Shown piece by piece: positions 34,450 to 42,663 of a stretch of DNA of 64,000 bases. Under the pieces are notes generated by a model, which saw nothing but the letters and a program-made list of their open reading frames with translations, ran no database searches and was not told the origin of the DNA. The DNA is taken from the NCBI GenBank assembly GCA_017999985.1, contig JAGNKU010000001.1, positions 673,276 to 737,275 of the forward strand. The letters are read 5' to 3'. Numbering within the stretch: the first letter of the stretch is position 1; each line of letters opens with the position of its first letter. Both the position numbers and the translations under genes were made by a program. The stretch comes from Phycisphaerae bacterium. Its GTDB lineage: Bacteria; Planctomycetota; Phycisphaerae; UBA1845; Fen-1342.

Positions 34450-35625
34450 ATGCGAATCACACGCCGCCTGCTGCAACTGGGTTTCCTCGTCCTGACGCTG
34501 GTCGGGGTGTTCGCCGTGGGCGGGCACGCCGAACGCTGGTGCCCGTTCGGGGGCGTCGAGGCGCTCTACACGTACGCGTCGGCGGGCAACCTGATCTGCT
34601 CGCTGGGCGTGTCGAACTTCTACGTGCTGGGCGGCCTGCTCGTGCTGACGCTGCTGATGCGGCGCGCGTTCTGCGGGTATGCCTGCCCAATCGGGACCAT
34701 TTCCGAATGGCTGCAGGCGCTGGCACGGCGCTGCGGGCTGCGCGCGTGGCAGGTGCCTTATCACCTGGACCGCGGGCTGGCCCTGCTGAAGTACGTCGTG
34801 CTCGGCGTGATCGTGTACTTCACGTGGACGATCGGCGAGCTGGTCTTTCGCGGGTACGACCCGTGCTACGTCCTGATCAGCCGGCACGGGACGGACATCA
34901 CCATGTGGGCCTATGTCGTGAGCGGAGCGCTCGTGCTGTTGTCGCTCGCGATCATCGTGCCGTTCTGCCGCTGGTTGTGCCCGCTGGCGGCGGTGTTCAC
35001 GCCGTTCTCGCGGATCGGCCTGGCGCGCGTGCGGCGCAGCGGTGAGACGTGCATTGATTGCGGCCTGTGCCGGCGCGCGTGCCCGATGGCGATCCCCGTC
35101 GACAAGGTTGCGGAGGTGACGGCCGCGCGCTGCACCTCGTGCCTGGAATGCGTCGCTGCGTGCCCGAAGAGGGCCGGCGGGGCGCTCACCTGGGGGCCGC
35201 CGCGCTTTATCGGCGGGCATTGGCCGCAGGCTGTGGTCATCGGCGTGCTCCTGCTCTGTATCGGCGGGGCGGTCGCGGCGACTTACGCCTTCCCGCTGCC
35301 GTCGTTCATCGAGACCATCGGTGAGGCGCCGGCGCAGACGGCGTCGTTGCGGCTGCGCGTGCAGGGTGTGAATTGCCGACACAGCAGCGAGCAGTTCGTG
35401 GCCTACCTGCGCCGCGACGACGAGTACAGCGTCCGCGGCTACCTGCGGGTCGAGGCGTGGCCCCAGCCGGGGATGGCGGACGTGCGGCTCGTGTACGACC
35501 CGACGCGGACCAACGAGCAGGGCATCAAGCGCGCGATCACCGAGCCGTATTACGACCTGGCCGCGGGCGCGTGGACGTTTTCGGCGTACCGGATTGAAGG
35601 CTACGATCCGCTGGCAGAGCCATAG
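34450..35625 (+). CDS. Membrane 4Fe-4S protein (NapH/NosR-like) with degenerate HMA-like tail
   Basis: A 391-residue protein. Signature CPFGGVEALY is near residue 33 and FCGYACPIGTISEW near 75, as in the NapH/CcoG/YccM polyferredoxin family. About five membrane segments follow, then CRWLCPLAAVF and two ferredoxin motifs (CIDCGLCRRACP and CTSCLECVAACP). After a last TM, residues 295-390 resemble a heavy-metal-associated domain (LRLRVQGVNCRHSSEQFVAYL, VRLVYDPTRTNEQGIKRAI) but the second Cys of CxxC is absent. Probably transfers electrons across the membrane to an extracytoplasmic partner. Fifteen bases separate it from the permease gene, so it is likely co-transcribed. Confidence 0.82.
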   Translation: MRITRRLLQLGFLVLTLVGVFAVGGHAERWCPFGGVEALYTYASAGNLICSLGVSNFYVLGGLLVLTLLMRRAFCGYACPIGTISEWLQALARRCGLRAWQVPYHLDRGLALLKYVVLGVIVYFTWTIGELVFRGYDPCYVLISRHGTDITMWAYVVSGALVLLSLAIIVPFCRWLCPLAAVFTPFSRIGLARVRRSGETCIDCGLCRRACPMAIPVDKVAEVTAARCTSCLECVAACPKRAGGALTWGPPRFIGGHWPQAVVIGVLLLCIGGAVAATYAFPLPSFIETIGEAPAQTASLRLRVQGVNCRHSSEQFVAYLRRDDEYSVRGYLRVEAWPQPGMADVRLVYDPTRTNEQGIKRAITEPYYDLAAGAWTFSAYRIEGYDPLAEP

Positions 35626-35651
35626 CGCGCGGCGCGCGGAGGGTTGCACAC

Positions 35652-36293
35652 GTGCCCATTCCACGCGGGCCCGACCCACACGACCCGTTCCCGATCCCTG
35701 AGCACCCGCGGCTTGCGTACCTTAAGAACCACGTGACCCGGCCGAACATCATCGTCGGTGACTACACGTACTACGATGACCCAGCCGGAGTGGCCAACTT
35801 CGAAGCGAATGTCCTGTATCACTTCGACTTCATCGGCGATCGGTTGATCATCGGGAAATTCTGCGCGGTCGCGACCGGCGCGACGTTCATCATGAACGGC
35901 GGGAACCACGCGATCGCCGGCTTCTCGAGCTACCCGTTCTCGATCTTCGGCCACGGCTGGGAGGCGGACCTGCCGCCGGACTTCGCGTTTCCGAGCCGGG
36001 GCGACACGGTGGTCGGCAACGATGTGTGGCTGGGCTATGACTGCCTGGTCATGCCGGGCGTACGGATCGGCGACGGGGCGATCGTGGCGTCGCGCGCGGT
36101 GGTGACGCGGGACGTGCCGCCGTACCACATCGTCGGCGGCAACCCGGCGCGGACCATTCGCGCCCGCTTCGACGAGGCCACCATCGCCGCCTTGGAGGAG
36201 ATTCGCTGGTGGGACTGGGACGCGGCCAAGATCACGCGCAATCTCGCGGCGATCTGCGGCACGGACCTCGCCCGTTTGCGGAACGCCGTGTGA
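35652..36293 (+). CDS. Vat/CatB-like O-acetyltransferase (left-handed beta-helix)
   Basis: A 213-residue cytoplasmic enzyme. Hexapeptide repeats (IIGKFCAVATGATF, VVGNDVWLGYDCLVMPGVRIGDGAIVASRAVVTRDV) form the left-handed helix. The family signature NGGNHAIAG contains catalytic His86, followed by FSSYPF, and the C-terminal NPARTIRARF helix is present, so the enzyme is complete. Relatives acetylate streptogramin A, chloramphenicol or nodulation-type sugars; the sequence alone cannot say which. The GTG at 35652 is supported by GGAGGG about eight bases upstream. It follows the ferredoxin gene by 26 bases. Confidence 0.85.
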   Translation: MPIPRGPDPHDPFPIPEHPRLAYLKNHVTRPNIIVGDYTYYDDPAGVANFEANVLYHFDFIGDRLIIGKFCAVATGATFIMNGGNHAIAGFSSYPFSIFGHGWEADLPPDFAFPSRGDTVVGNDVWLGYDCLVMPGVRIGDGAIVASRAVVTRDVPPYHIVGGNPARTIRARFDEATIAALEEIRWWDWDAAKITRNLAAICGTDLARLRNAV

Positions 36294-36356
36294 GTGCGAT
36301 CCACACTCCTTCCACTGCCCCCTCCCTGCAAGGGAGGGGAGTTCTGCCTGGCGCGC

Positions 36357-37562
36357 TCAGCTTTTCTTCACGACGGCTTTGGCCTGGATCCGATTCGGTT
36401 TCAGATCGACGACCTCGAGCCATTCCGCAAAGGGCTTTTCGGTCAGTAGCTCCGCCAGCGTCTGCGCCGACATCAGGGCCTTGATGCGGAACTGCCCCGC
36501 GCCCTTCGTGAAATCGCCCTCGACCGCGCGGATGCGCTCCGGCGCCAGCCCGGTCAGCGCCTTCTTCAGCTCGACGAAGGTCTTGAAGTCCAACCCCTCG
36601 ACCTCGAGCTCGATGTCGCCACCGGCCGTGAGCTGCGTCGCCCACTGTTCCATCACGGCCTCGAACAGCTTGATCGCCAGCGCTGGCTCGCGCCGTTGCT
36701 CGGAGCGCGGAAACGTCGCCGCCACCAGCGCGGCCCGCGCCGCCTGCGGGCTGAACTCGTGCCGCGAACGCGCCCCGCGCCGTGTCACCGGCATCGACTC
36801 GCTCGTGAGCAGCCGCCCGCTGTCGGTGTAATACACCTTCGCCTGCACGTCGCAGTTGTAGAACGCTGCCGGCGTACCGTACAGATTCTCGATTCCCGCC
36901 CGGTCCGCATTCGCCGATCCGCGGATCAGGATGTGCGCCCCGGCGTCCTTCGCCAGCCGTGCGAGCTTCGTCGCGTTCCTCTCATCCTGTGCTTCCGCCG
37001 CCTCGCGCCGCCGGATGTCTTCGACGGCCTCGCGCGAAACCAGGTCGAACCCGGCTTTCACGAACATCTCCTCGATGCGGCTCTCGACGATCGAATGGGG
37101 CTCGTACTGCCCGTCGATGCGCTCGTCGATCCAGACCATGAGCTTGGGCCGGCCAAGCTGATCGAGCACGTTCTGCACTTCGCCCCACATTTCGGCCACG
37201 GCACTGGGCCGCACGGTCGCCTCGATCGTCACCGCCCACAGACCACCCGCGATCTCGCCTTCCTGCAGGATGCGGTAATCGCGGACGATGCCCGCGGCCC
37301 GGCTGTAAATCGTGTCGCGCACCAGCGCGAAGTTCTCGACCTGCGAGTAACCGGCGAGCTGCACGCCCGCCCCCTGCTCCAGCGCCTTGCGCAGCGCCTG
37401 CTTGAGCGCGTCGTCCCGGTTGTACCCCTCGGCGGTGACTTTGACCGTCTTGGCGTCGGCCGGCGGCGGCGCCGGATCGGCGGCGGGCGGCGGCGCGACG
37501 GGCTCCTGGGCCAGCAGGGGCGTGCCGCTCGCGAACAGCAGCGCGAGAATCACCGCTCTCAT
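36357..37562 (-). CDS. Secreted protein with FlgT/LPP20-like N-terminal domain
   Basis: A 401-residue exported protein: signal peptide LALLFASGTPLLAQ, a Pro-rich linker, then residues 40-130 with VTAEGYNRDDALKQALRKALEQGAGV and IVRDYRILQEGEIAGGLWAVTIEATV, the pattern seen in FlgT N-terminal and LPP20-like domains. The middle (GRPKLMVWIDERIDGQYEP, LAKDAGAHILIRGSANA) resembles CsgG/FlgT middle domains that bind nothing known. The start ATG 37562 overlaps the stop of the upstream gene by four bases (ATGA), so it is the last gene of a four-gene operon. No flagellar genes are in the window, so the role is probably envelope-related. Confidence 0.72.
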   Translation of the reverse strand: MRAVILALLFASGTPLLAQEPVAPPPAADPAPPPADAKTVKVTAEGYNRDDALKQALRKALEQGAGVQLAGYSQVENFALVRDTIYSRAAGIVRDYRILQEGEIAGGLWAVTIEATVRPSAVAEMWGEVQNVLDQLGRPKLMVWIDERIDGQYEPHSIVESRIEEMFVKAGFDLVSREAVEDIRRREAAEAQDERNATKLARLAKDAGAHILIRGSANADRAGIENLYGTPAAFYNCDVQAKVYYTDSGRLLTSESMPVTRRGARSRHEFSPQAARAALVAATFPRSEQRREPALAIKLFEAVMEQWATQLTAGGDIELEVEGLDFKTFVELKKALTGLAPERIRAVEGDFTKGAGQFRIKALMSAQTLAELLTEKPFAEWLEVVDLKPNRIQAKAVVKKS

Positions 37563-38893
37563 GGGGTCGTCCTTTCCGCGGGCGCGGCCGGCGCGCTGGC
37601 CGGCAGCTCCACCTCTTCCAGCTTCATGTTCCGCCGCACGATCTCCCACAAGCGTCGCAGCGGCAATTCGACGCGCACCTCCACGCTGCCGTTGCTGGTG
37701 GTCTCGGGTGCGCCGACGACGCGGGCCCCGCTGAGAAACAGCGCCACGTCGTCCTTCAGGTCCTGGTGATAGCCGAGGTACTCGGCCAGCGTGACAGGCG
37801 GCTGAATGACCAGCGCCGCGACCTGGCGGTTCAGTTGGTCGATGCCGTCGAGGCGGGCGGCAGCGGCCTGCGCGGCCGCGTCGGCGGGCTCGTCCGCCGC
37901 GGGCTCATAGCGGCCGACGGCGCTGAGCGAGGTGGCCGCCCAGGCCGGGGCGTTGAACTCGATCGGCTCGTAGCGGCCGCGCCCACCGGTCGCGCTGGGC
38001 GGCGCCGCCAGGCCCGTCGCGACCAGCTCGTCGCGCCCGGCCAGCAGCGTCATCTGCCGGAAGTCGGCGGCCGCGAAATCCTGGCCGCGATAGTGCTCCT
38101 GGTGGACGCGCGTCAGGATGCGCAGCAGCTCGCGCAGGTCGATGCGGACCTCGACGACCGCGACCTGGTCGGCCGCGAAATCCGCCTTGGCCCGGGCGGC
38201 CCGCTGCAGCTCGGCCTGCACCGCGGCGCGCACCTCCGGCGACGAGTCGAGGAACTCGCGCAGGCGGCGGGCGCTGGTGACCTTCAGGCGCCCGGCCTCG
38301 GCCAGCAGCGCGCCAAAGGCATCGGCGGTGGCGGCGGCCCGGGCCAGCTCCGCGCCCGCGGCGCTGACGTCCTCCCAGCCGCGGGTGGGGCCGGCGCGGG
38401 TGACCCGGTCTAGCGCCGCGCGGCCCGTGGCCCACAGGATCGGCCAGTCGCGCGCCGCGCGCTTGAGCTGCGCGGCATCGAGCTCGTCCGGAAAGGCCGC
38501 GGGGTATTCGGCGCGCAGGCGGAGCAGCTCCTCCAGCAGGTCGGCCGGCAGCGCGCGCACGTCGACCTCGCAGACCGCGTCGGAATAGTGGCGGGCATTG
38601 CCTTCCCGCGGACGGGTACGCCCCCACAGACGCAAAGCCCGATCGAGTTCGACATCGCGCAGCACCCGGTCGCCAAGCGTGACGCCCTGCGCAACCGGCA
38701 GCGCGCTGATGCGCTCCAGCAGCGCGGTGCGCGCCCGCGCGAGCGCGATCAGTTCCAGCTCGTTCTGCTGCTCCGCAGTGGGCGCGGCCGGCTGCGCCGC
38801 CGCCGGCCAGACGCTCAGCGCCACCAGCAACACAACGGCACCGCGCGCGGCGCGCGGCACGGCGTGTTTTTCAACCCGGGTCAGCGACACCAT
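37559..38893 (-). CDS. Secreted protein related to the LPP20-like operon partner
   Basis: A 444-residue exported protein (signal peptide GAVVLLVALSVWPAAA). The N-terminal ARARTALLERISALPVAQGVTLGD and the C-terminal region near residue 240-300 (VVEVRIDLRELLRILTRVHQEHYRGQDF) echo the two halves of the repeat found in the 436-residue gene upstream, where HDRYYKGDDLKTADF is the equivalent. So it is a divergent relative that keeps only parts of the module. No catalytic motif is seen. It overlaps the downstream gene by four bases and follows a 54-residue lipoprotein gene by 12 bases. Confidence 0.68.
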   Translation of the reverse strand: MVSLTRVEKHAVPRAARGAVVLLVALSVWPAAAQPAAPTAEQQNELELIALARARTALLERISALPVAQGVTLGDRVLRDVELDRALRLWGRTRPREGNARHYSDAVCEVDVRALPADLLEELLRLRAEYPAAFPDELDAAQLKRAARDWPILWATGRAALDRVTRAGPTRGWEDVSAAGAELARAAATADAFGALLAEAGRLKVTSARRLREFLDSSPEVRAAVQAELQRAARAKADFAADQVAVVEVRIDLRELLRILTRVHQEHYRGQDFAAADFRQMTLLAGRDELVATGLAAPPSATGGRGRYEPIEFNAPAWAATSLSAVGRYEPAADEPADAAAQAAAARLDGIDQLNRQVAALVIQPPVTLAEYLGYHQDLKDDVALFLSGARVVGAPETTSNGSVEVRVELPLRRLWEIVRRNMKLEEVELPASAPAAPAERTTP

Positions 38894-38905
38894 GTGCGGG
38901 CCGCC

Positions 38906-39070
38906 CTATTCAACGATCATCTCGCCGGGACTGACTTCCTGCACTTCGCCCTCGCGCTGCTCCTCATGGTAGCGCACCTCGCGGTGCTTGCGCTCGGAGC
39001 ACGCGCTCAACACGCATACGAAGGCCAGCCCGCAAGCCAGCCATCCCAGTCGGCGATACCATGACGACAT
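38906..39070 (-). CDS. Small lipoprotein, 54 residues
   Basis: A short gene starting at ATG 39070 with GGGAG six bases upstream; the open frame extends to 39097 but this start fits better. The sequence is a lipoprotein signal (WLACGLAFVCVLSAC) with Cys at about residue 25, followed by a 29-residue charged tail (ERKHREVRYHEEQREGEVQEV). It is embedded in the LPP20-like operon. No family recognised. It could be an anchor or a small adaptor for its larger neighbours (inference). Confidence 0.6.
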   Translation of the reverse strand: MSSWYRRLGWLACGLAFVCVLSACSERKHREVRYHEEQREGEVQEVSPGEMIVE

Positions 39071-39142
39071 GATGGACTCCCTGCACGATCCCAACATCCC
39101 CCTTCCTTCCCAGGGAAGCGATAGGGGGAGCGGTGTTGATAC

Positions 39143-40453
39143 CTAGTGCCGCGCCAGATGCGCCAGCGCTCCGTTGATAATTTCCCAGACCTGCATGCCA
39201 GGGACCGCGACCGTGACGCGCGCCGCGCTCGCGCTGATCTCGGTCTTCGTCACGAGCGCCGTCACCAGCACCGCGTCCACCAGGCCGCGGATACTTTCGT
39301 TCCGGGCCACGAAGTCGCGGACCGTCATGCCAGGCTCGATCTCCAGACCCGCGATCCGCTCCGCAAGCTTGCGCTTCGCGTCCAGCTCCGCGGCCCGCGC
39401 GGCCTTCAACCGGCCCTGCGGCGTATCCAGCGCCGGGTCTGTGCCCTCGCCGGTCGCCTCGAGTGGCCCCATCGTCCAATCCGGCAGCGGGACCGCGGCC
39501 GACTCGTTGTATCGGCGGAGGTACGGCGGCGGCGGGATGCCTTCGCCGGTCGCCTCGAACTCGCGCTTCACGGCCGACCTGACGACGTCCTCGATGTCGT
39601 GGCCCTTGACGTCATCGCCCTTGTAGTAGCGGCTGTGCAGTTCCTTGACCGTCGCGATGACCTGCTCGGTGGGCACGCGCATCGTGACCTCGGCGATCAG
39701 CTCATCGTGGTGCAGATAGGAGCGAACCTCCTCGGCCCCCTTGAGGAACGCGTCCATCTGCGCGGTGATTTCGTCGCTTTCGGCGATGAAGTCGCGCACC
39801 TGCGTGCGCGCCGTGAGGCGCAGCCCCTTGATGCGCTCGGCGAGCTTCCGCAGTGCGTCGACCCGCGCCGCCCGCAGCGCCATCAGCCGCGCCTGCGGTC
39901 CGACCCGCTCCCAGACGGACGGAACAGGCGGCTGGGCCGCCGATGACGCGGGCTCCGGCCCCAGCGCGTCCATGACGCCCAGCGGTAGGTCCGGCGGCAG
40001 ATCCGGCCGCGGCACCCCAGTGCCAATGACCCGGATGACGTTTTTCTCGATCCGGCGGGTGATCGACTCGAAGTCGGCCGTCTTGAGGTCGTCGCCCTTG
40101 TAGTAACGATCGTGTGCGGACCGCAGCGTCTCGACCACCTTGGCCACGGTCACCTCGGCCGGCACCTCGCAGGTGCCGTCTTCGAAGTAGGTCGGGTCAC
40201 CCAGGCGAATGCCCTTGATGAACGAATCAACCTCGCTGCGGATATCATCCGACTCGGTGGCGAAATCGCGCACATAGGTGCGTTCGTTGATCTGCAGTCC
40301 ATACACAATCTCGGCCAGCTTGCGGTATGCATCCGCGGTGGCCGCCCGCTTCGACAGGAGTCGGGCCTGCTCCAGCGACGCGTCCTGGGCCGGAGCGAGC
40401 TGCATCCCCCCGAACAGGGCGATTCCGAACACGATCCAGTGCGGCTTGCACAT
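39143..40453 (-). CDS. Secreted protein with three LPP20-like repeats
   Basis: A 436-residue exported protein. ATG 40453 has GAGGA seven bases upstream; a longer frame to 40519 is not needed. The signal peptide is FGIALFGGMQLAPAQ. Three copies of a module of about 105 residues follow: each has a helix ARA.DA.RKLAE.I.GL, a strand with VRDF..ESD and, in the first two, a region (HDRYYKGDD, HSRYYKGDD) ending in an amphipathic helix. The third copy lacks the RYYKGDD part. LPP20-like modules are found in lipoproteins and flagellar T-ring proteins. First gene of the operon. Confidence 0.75.
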   Translation of the reverse strand: MCKPHWIVFGIALFGGMQLAPAQDASLEQARLLSKRAATADAYRKLAEIVYGLQINERTYVRDFATESDDIRSEVDSFIKGIRLGDPTYFEDGTCEVPAEVTVAKVVETLRSAHDRYYKGDDLKTADFESITRRIEKNVIRVIGTGVPRPDLPPDLPLGVMDALGPEPASSAAQPPVPSVWERVGPQARLMALRAARVDALRKLAERIKGLRLTARTQVRDFIAESDEITAQMDAFLKGAEEVRSYLHHDELIAEVTMRVPTEQVIATVKELHSRYYKGDDVKGHDIEDVVRSAVKREFEATGEGIPPPPYLRRYNESAAVPLPDWTMGPLEATGEGTDPALDTPQGRLKAARAAELDAKRKLAERIAGLEIEPGMTVRDFVARNESIRGLVDAVLVTALVTKTEISASAARVTVAVPGMQVWEIINGALAHLARH

Positions 40454-40697
40454 CGCGTCATCCTCTTCGGTCCACGGGTCTGGATGACCGGCCGGACATT
40501 TCGCCCGGACGGTATCCACGTTGGACAGTCATCCGGCCGTGAAGTTAGTCAGCCCGCGTCCGATATCCACTTAATCCATACTAGCACCGCCCCGCCCGCC
40601 GGAATAGCCGGCGTGTTCCAACCCCTGCCGGCGGCGGGTATAGTGCGACGGCCGCCGCGGGTCTCCGCGGCCTGTGCCGCCGGTGCCGAAAGGACCC

Positions 40698-41435
40698 ATG
40701 CCGAACGCGCAACTTGAAACCAGCCGCCCGGTTCTATTCCCGGCCGTCGATCGTCTGGCCGAGGCGCGCCCGGACATCGTCCTGATGGCCCCCCTGATGG
40801 TCTACATCGGCTTGCTGAGCTTGATCTACGCGGTCCCCGCGCCCTGGCAGCCCGTGGTCATCGCCCTGCGCGGCCTCGCCTCGCTGGCCGTGGTGTGGAT
40901 ATTTCGCCGGCACCTGCCGCCGTGGGGGCGACCCCACTGGACGATCGCCATTGTCGGCGGGGCGCTGGTGGCATGGGGTTGGGTGGTCGGGCAAGCGATC
41001 TTTGACCAGCTCGGCCTGGGGGTCCGGTTGCCCATCATGCCGGGGCAGAGAACGGTCGTTGATCCACGTGAGACTCTGGGCGCGGCGAAGCTCTTCTGGA
41101 CCACGTGGTCGCTCCGCCTGGCCGTGGCCTGCATCGCCGTGCCGGTCGTCGAGGAACTTTTCTGGCGGGCGTTTCTCCTGCGGGCGTTCATCGACTGGCA
41201 GAATTTCGAGCGGATCCCGCTGGGCACGTTTACCTGGCTGTCCTTCCTGGGCACGTCGGCTGTTTCAACCCTGCAACATCCGGACAACTGGGGCGTCAGC
41301 ATATTGTGCTGGCTGGTTTTCAATGGCGTGTTCTACTGGACGCGCAGCATCCTGTGTCTTGTCCTGCTACACGGCTTCACGAACCTCGTGCTGTATCTGA
41401 TTGTGCTCCGCACCGGCGATTGGTCCTTCTGGTGA
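40698..41435 (+). CDS. CPBP family intramembrane glutamic protease
   Basis: A 245-residue membrane protein with seven or so hydrophobic segments. ATG 40698 has AAAGGA upstream. The CPBP motifs are all present: VEELFWR (Glu152, Glu153, Arg157), the STLQH motif (His194) and LLHGFTN (His225, Asn229). CPBP proteases cut within membranes, as in CAAX processing and bacteriocin immunity; the substrate is not known. It resembles the CAAX prenyl protease-related subgroup that occurs near exosortase systems, but no exosortase is seen in the window. The stop overlaps the next start by one base. Confidence 0.85.
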   Translation: MPNAQLETSRPVLFPAVDRLAEARPDIVLMAPLMVYIGLLSLIYAVPAPWQPVVIALRGLASLAVVWIFRRHLPPWGRPHWTIAIVGGALVAWGWVVGQAIFDQLGLGVRLPIMPGQRTVVDPRETLGAAKLFWTTWSLRLAVACIAVPVVEELFWRAFLLRAFIDWQNFERIPLGTFTWLSFLGTSAVSTLQHPDNWGVSILCWLVFNGVFYWTRSILCLVLLHGFTNLVLYLIVLRTGDWSFW

Positions 41436-42538
41436 TGCGAAACGGCGGCCGCATCCAAGCCGTGGTGTGCGTCGTGGCGCTGGCGGGCGCGGCGCGTGCG
41501 CTGGCCAACGAACCGCCGGGCGGCGAGCTGCCGGTTGACCGCGAGCAGCAGCTCTGGGAGCGCATCATGCCGCTGACGCAACCGGTGGCGGCCACGCAAC
41601 CCTATGAAGATTGGTTCGAGGCCGCGCGCCGGCAGCGCCAGGTGTTGCTGACTCGCCTGCGGCTGTACCTGACGGTGTACCCCGGAGGCGCGCACCGCGA
41701 CGAAGCGCTGCGCCTGGAACTCGTGACGCTCTTCGAGCTGGCGACCCTGCGCGATGGCGCGCTCGACGAGCTCTGCGCGCGAGTGGAGGAACTGCTGCGC
41801 GCCCCGCCGAGCGCGGACGTTGGCGAAGAGGCGGCCTACTGGGCGATTCTCTGCCGCCACCGCGCGGCGCGGAGCGCGACCTCGAGGCCGACCTCGGCAC
41901 CGGTGGGCACGCCGGACCCGACGCTGCTCAGCCTGTACCGTGAGTATTTCCAGACGTACCCGCGCAGCCGCTACGCGCCGCGGCTGGCGGACCTGCTGTT
42001 CGCGGATGCGGCCCGCCGCGACGACCGTGCCGCCCTGCAGGACGTACTCACCCAGATGCGCACACACTTTGCCGACCACGCGGTCACCGCCGCGTTGGAG
42101 GGACAATGGCGGCGGATCACAGCGGTCGGGGAGTCGTTCTGGCCTGCGTTGCGAACGCTGGACGGGCGCGAGGTGCACCGCTCCGATTACGAGGGGCACC
42201 CGACGCTGATTATCGTCTGGGCCGGATTCGACGACCGCGCCTGCCGGAGCGTGCAGGAGGTCAACCACCTCCGGAGCACGCACGCGGAATTGCGGGTCAT
42301 CGGCGTGGCGCTGGACGAGACCGCGGCGCAAACGGCGACAGCGGCGCGCGAGCTGGGGCTCGACTGGCCGCAATGCAACGATGAACTGGGTTGGGGGGGC
42401 GAGTTTGTGCGGAACTGGGGCGTCACGCACGTACCGTTCGTGTTCATCCTCGATCGAGCCGGGCGACTGGTCGGCACGGCGACCGAAGCGGATTGGGCGG
42501 AACTGGCCCGGCCGGCCCTGGAACCGAGCCCGAATTGA
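41435..42538 (+). CDS. Exported thioredoxin-fold protein without the CxxC motif
   Basis: A 367-residue protein whose ATG overlaps the preceding stop by one base. A signal peptide (AVVCVVALAGAARALA) leads to a helical region (residues 35-225, TPR-like). Residues 230-367 are a thioredoxin/TlpA-like domain (FWPALRTLDGREVHRSDYEGHPTLIIVWAGFDDRACRS, then FVRNWGVTHVPFVFILDRAGRLVG with the cis-Pro), but the usual WCxPC is replaced by a single Cys, so disulfide exchange is doubtful. Function might be binding or chaperone-like. Confidence 0.75.
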   Translation: MRNGGRIQAVVCVVALAGAARALANEPPGGELPVDREQQLWERIMPLTQPVAATQPYEDWFEAARRQRQVLLTRLRLYLTVYPGGAHRDEALRLELVTLFELATLRDGALDELCARVEELLRAPPSADVGEEAAYWAILCRHRAARSATSRPTSAPVGTPDPTLLSLYREYFQTYPRSRYAPRLADLLFADAARRDDRAALQDVLTQMRTHFADHAVTAALEGQWRRITAVGESFWPALRTLDGREVHRSDYEGHPTLIIVWAGFDDRACRSVQEVNHLRSTHAELRVIGVALDETAAQTATAARELGLDWPQCNDELGWGGEFVRNWGVTHVPFVFILDRAGRLVGTATEADWAELARPALEPSPN

Positions 42539-42663
42539 CAGGGGCCGGGCATGCGGGTACACAACAAGCTCGGACAACCGGCGAACCCGCCGAGCCCCGG
42601 TCGCCGCGCTCACCGGCGCGCGCCCGGGATAGGTGGGAGTATGTGTCCAGTCGGAGAATTGCC

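Noticed and set aside
40639..40644. TATAGT before the CPBP gene as a promoter -10 box
   Set aside because: No acceptable -35 hexamer at 16-18 bases.
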